The notes below the pieces were generated by a model, which was not told the DNA's origin, made no database searches, and saw nothing but the letters and a program-made list of their open reading frames with translations. Of a DNA stretch of 64,000 nt, positions 61,754 to 64,000 are shown piece after piece. This DNA comes from Seminavis robusta (lineage: Eukaryota; Bacillariophyta; Bacillariophyceae; Naviculales; Naviculaceae): contig CAICTM010000418.1 in the NCBI GenBank assembly GCA_903772945.1, positions 1-64,000 of the forward strand. Reading direction: 5' to 3'. The translations under genes were made by a program, and so were the position numbers. The stretch's first letter is position 1, and every line of letters begins with the position of its first letter.

Positions 61754-63083
61754 ATGTCTTCCCAGCCCAATACCAAAAGACAGAAGTCATCACCCGCTAT
61801 TGATGTTCTGTTTGATCAGAAGGATCTTTGGATCAACAATATCCTTCCTTCTCTTGGGATGGGGCAATATGCCTTTGTTGGAACCGTTAACAAGAAAATG
61901 AATCAACTTTACAAGGAATACTGTGATTCTGTGAAAGATCCACCAAATGTCAAGACACCGCACCAAGAGCGTCGGGCAACCCCCCAACACAGTAAGGCAA
62001 CTTATAGGGATACTTACTATTCTGCTGCATTCCACAATGTGGCATGTGCCGAATACTGGAACAGTGACACTTCTCGCCATCGATCCCCAGCTCACTATTG
62101 GGTTTGCACCCATATTGCCAAGGTTGGGTCCCTTCCAGTCATGCAATGGGCACGCAATGCAAAATTTTCATGGGGTAGTGCCAGACAGGCATCCGCACAA
62201 GCTGCGGAATATGGCCATCTGGAACTCCTAAAATGGATGAGAAACAATGGTTGTGCATGGGATGAATCAACCTGCATTGCAGCTGCTAAAGGTGGCCATT
62301 TGGGACTGTTGAAGTGGGCCAGAGAGAATGGGTGCAAATGGAACCATTGGACAACTGCCGCGGCAGCCGAAGGCGGACATTTGGAAGTTCTAGTGTGGGT
62401 TTGGGAAAATGGCTGCCCTTTGAGTCAGCGGATATGCTCCAATGCTGCCAAACACGGTCATTTAGAGCTTTTGAAGTGGGCCAGACAGAAGAATTGTCAC
62501 TGGGATGTTGGGGTATGCCGTGGTGCTGCAGGAGGTGGCCATTTTGAGTTGCTGAAATGGGCGCGAGCGAATGGGTGCCCTTGGGATACACAGACTTGTG
62601 TTAGTGCTGCACAGGGTGGCCACTTGAACATTCTGAAATTTGCCCGTTCCAATGGTTGTGCTTGGAACGAATTGGACGTGTGCTTATGCTGCAGCAGGGG
62701 GGCATTTGGACATTCTGAAATTTGCCCGTTCCAATGGTTGTCCCTGGGATACACAGACCTGTGCTAGAGCTGCAAGGGGTGGACACTTGGACATTCTGAA
62801 ATTTGCCCGTTCCAATGGTTGTCCTTGGGATACACAGACCTGTACTAGTGCTGCAAGGGGTGGACACTTGGACATTCTGAAATTTGCCCGTTCCAATGGT
62901 TGTCCTTGGAATGAAGGGACGTGTGCTGGTGCTGCAGGAGGGGGGCATTTGGATGTTCTCAAATGGTTACGGGCAAATGGGTGCCCTTGGGATGGCAAAA
63001 CGCGTCAGTCTGCAAAAATGTCCTACAATGACGAAGTCCTGCAGTGGGCTTGTGACAATGGCTGTCCCCCCTTTGTCACATAA
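61754..63083 (+). CDS. Ankyrin-repeat protein (copy 2), one frameshift
   Basis: The ATG at 61754 (GCCATGTCTTCC) opens about 335 codons: N-terminal region LWINNILPSLGMGQYAFVGT, then ankyrin repeats (GHLELLKWMRNNGCAWDEST and similar, with C and W conserved before the turn). Near 62672 a single extra T (GAATTGGACG against GAATGGACG in copy 1) shifts the frame. The repeats continue in the new frame to a stop at 63083. The first 780 bp match copy 1 at very high identity. With one indel it may be a live gene with an assembly error or a recent pseudogene. Ankyrins mediate protein binding; the partner is unknown. Confidence 0.75.
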
Positions 63084-63149
63084 TTCCCTCATGAACACTC
63101 TCCAAATCCCGTGGGGTGCTCGTGCTTGCTTGTGGCGCGGCAAGGTTGA

Positions 63150-63400
63150 TTGATCAGGAGGACCAGTAACATGCTTCCCTATTTGGATGTGGGCCACTGT
63201 GCCTTTGTGGGAGCCCTCAACAAGACGTTGAACAAACTCTCTACAAAGAGTATTGTGTTGCGGAAATCAAGAAAAAGCCTGCCCAAGTGATAACACACCG
63301 TGGTTGATGGGCTGCCTGGTGCGGGCATTTGGATATTCTCGAATGGGCCTGTTCACATGGGTGCCCTTGGAATGAAAAGACATGTCGCCCCGTGCCATGC
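63150..63400 (+). pseudogene. Relic of a third ankyrin paralogue
   Basis: Short stretches match the family in broken frames: YLDVGHCAFVGALNKTLNKL (the N-terminal region) is followed at once by a single repeat, GHLDILEWACSHGCPWNEKT. Most of the repeat block is missing. It lies directly behind copy 2, so it is probably a decayed tandem copy. Confidence 0.65.
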
Positions 63401-63645
63401 ATGGGGTGACGACCGCATGTAGGGAATGGCTGGCTGCCTCAAAATCCCATAAATAACAGGCTTTGTTACGCCTAAGAGCCTCAAGTTCACTACGCCCTGT
63501 ACCATGGACCTGCTCAAGCGAATTGGTACTAACCGGTGCTACGCAGGAAACCTCTACTGGCATACTATTCTTTTTTATTTTAAGTCATCACTTTAGCGTC
63601 TATCTACCTCATTAAAGCCCTCTTCTGTGAGCTTTGAACTCATGT

Positions 63646-64000
63646 TTACATCATGTTTCTCTTTTTGTACACTGGCAACCCCAGAGTCGAGTACAAGAAT
63701 CGGGAATCGTGCTGTTGAAAGGCATCCCTCATTTCTTCTCGGTTGACAACTCCATCTAGATTCCGATCCAACACGGAAAAGATAGTGTCAACGTATTCTT
63801 GCGTTTGCGCCTCGGTCCCTTTCTTGTCCCCGGTTACGGCGACCACGTGTTGTCGCAATTCGTCTGGCTCAATCGTCCCACTGCGATCCACATCGATCAA
63901 GTCAAATGCCATGTCGGCCAAATCGTCGAGTGACAACGGACCATCGGTTTCCAGCACTCGGTCGGGAAAGGACGGAGCGTTCTCGATGCGGACTCCCCCC
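63646..64000 (-). CDS. EF-hand protein, 3' part (runs off window)
   Basis: An open frame of 117 codons ends at 63646 and continues past the right edge; the first residues visible are GGVRIENAPSFPDRVLETDG. Two canonical calcium loops are seen: DVDRSGTIEPDE and DRNLDGVVNREE, each with D1, D/N3, D/S5, G6 and E12 in place. The pair would bind two Ca2+ ions. The tail LYSTLGLPVYKKRNMM is basic. N-terminal domains lie outside the window, so it could be a calmodulin-like protein or a kinase/transporter C-terminus. Confidence 0.85.
   Translation of the reverse strand, partial: GGVRIENAPSFPDRVLETDGPLSLDDLADMAFDLIDVDRSGTIEPDELRQHVVAVTGDKKGTEAQTQEYVDTIFSVLDRNLDGVVNREEMRDAFQQHDSRFLYSTLGLPVYKKRNMM

Overview
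The window looks like nuclear DNA of a pennate diatom. Evidence: two gene products start with a signal peptide followed by the SAF cleavage motif of diatom plastid presequences; copia-type retrotransposon remains of the diatom kind are present; one protein carries a domain that I recall as the diatom-expanded DUF6824; and an LRR receptor and ankyrin proteins have the style common in raphid pennates. Introns are short (about 50-190 nt) and GT-AG. A run of 21 Ns at 24486-24506 is an assembly gap. No organelle, CRISPR or bacterial operon signal is visible.

Layout. 1-404: end of a copia fossil. 403-3680: an unknown protein and an intracellular LRR protein. 4745-12891: one 26-exon full-length ABCA transporter of about 2012 aa. 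13434-14960: rearranged copia fossil. 15469-22477: type II membrane glycosyltransferase-like protein, small Cys-rich protein, AhpD-like protein, C2/coiled-coil protein. 23052-23705: secreted protein with a tail-collar domain. 24486-24722: gap and foldback repeat. 25134-28708: ABCF2/ARB1-like ATPase facing a two-exon MIC10 gene. 28897-31170: repeats and a GTACTCAC-rich element. 31186-34108: TIR-like/TM/LRR receptor. 34991-37437: plastid EF-hand-like protein and APS kinase. 37880-39604 and 61754-63083: two ankyrin paralogues, with a third relic at 63150. 40840: initiator tRNA. 41125-44460: ALMT/FUSC-like channel and a Cys-rich protein. 45837-48386: a tandem array of tRNA genes in 536-bp units. 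49436-50581: plastid VOC/glyoxalase-like protein. 51014-59306: a very large BRCT-BRCT protein resembling MDC1, with long KEAAERK-type helices, DUF6824 and a degenerate JmjC-like end. 59515-60168: AT-rich satellite. 60719-61376: short secreted protein. 63646-64000: partial EF-hand protein.

The genes do not form one pathway. The strongest unusual items are the tandem tRNA array (Ser-like, Tyr, Phe, Cys, Ile per unit, last four genes 2-6 nt apart, no T4 terminator in 2.8 kb), the TIR-TM-LRR receptor, the MDC1-like fusion, the apparently permuted tail-collar protein, and shared intron positions between the two ATPase halves of the ABC genes.
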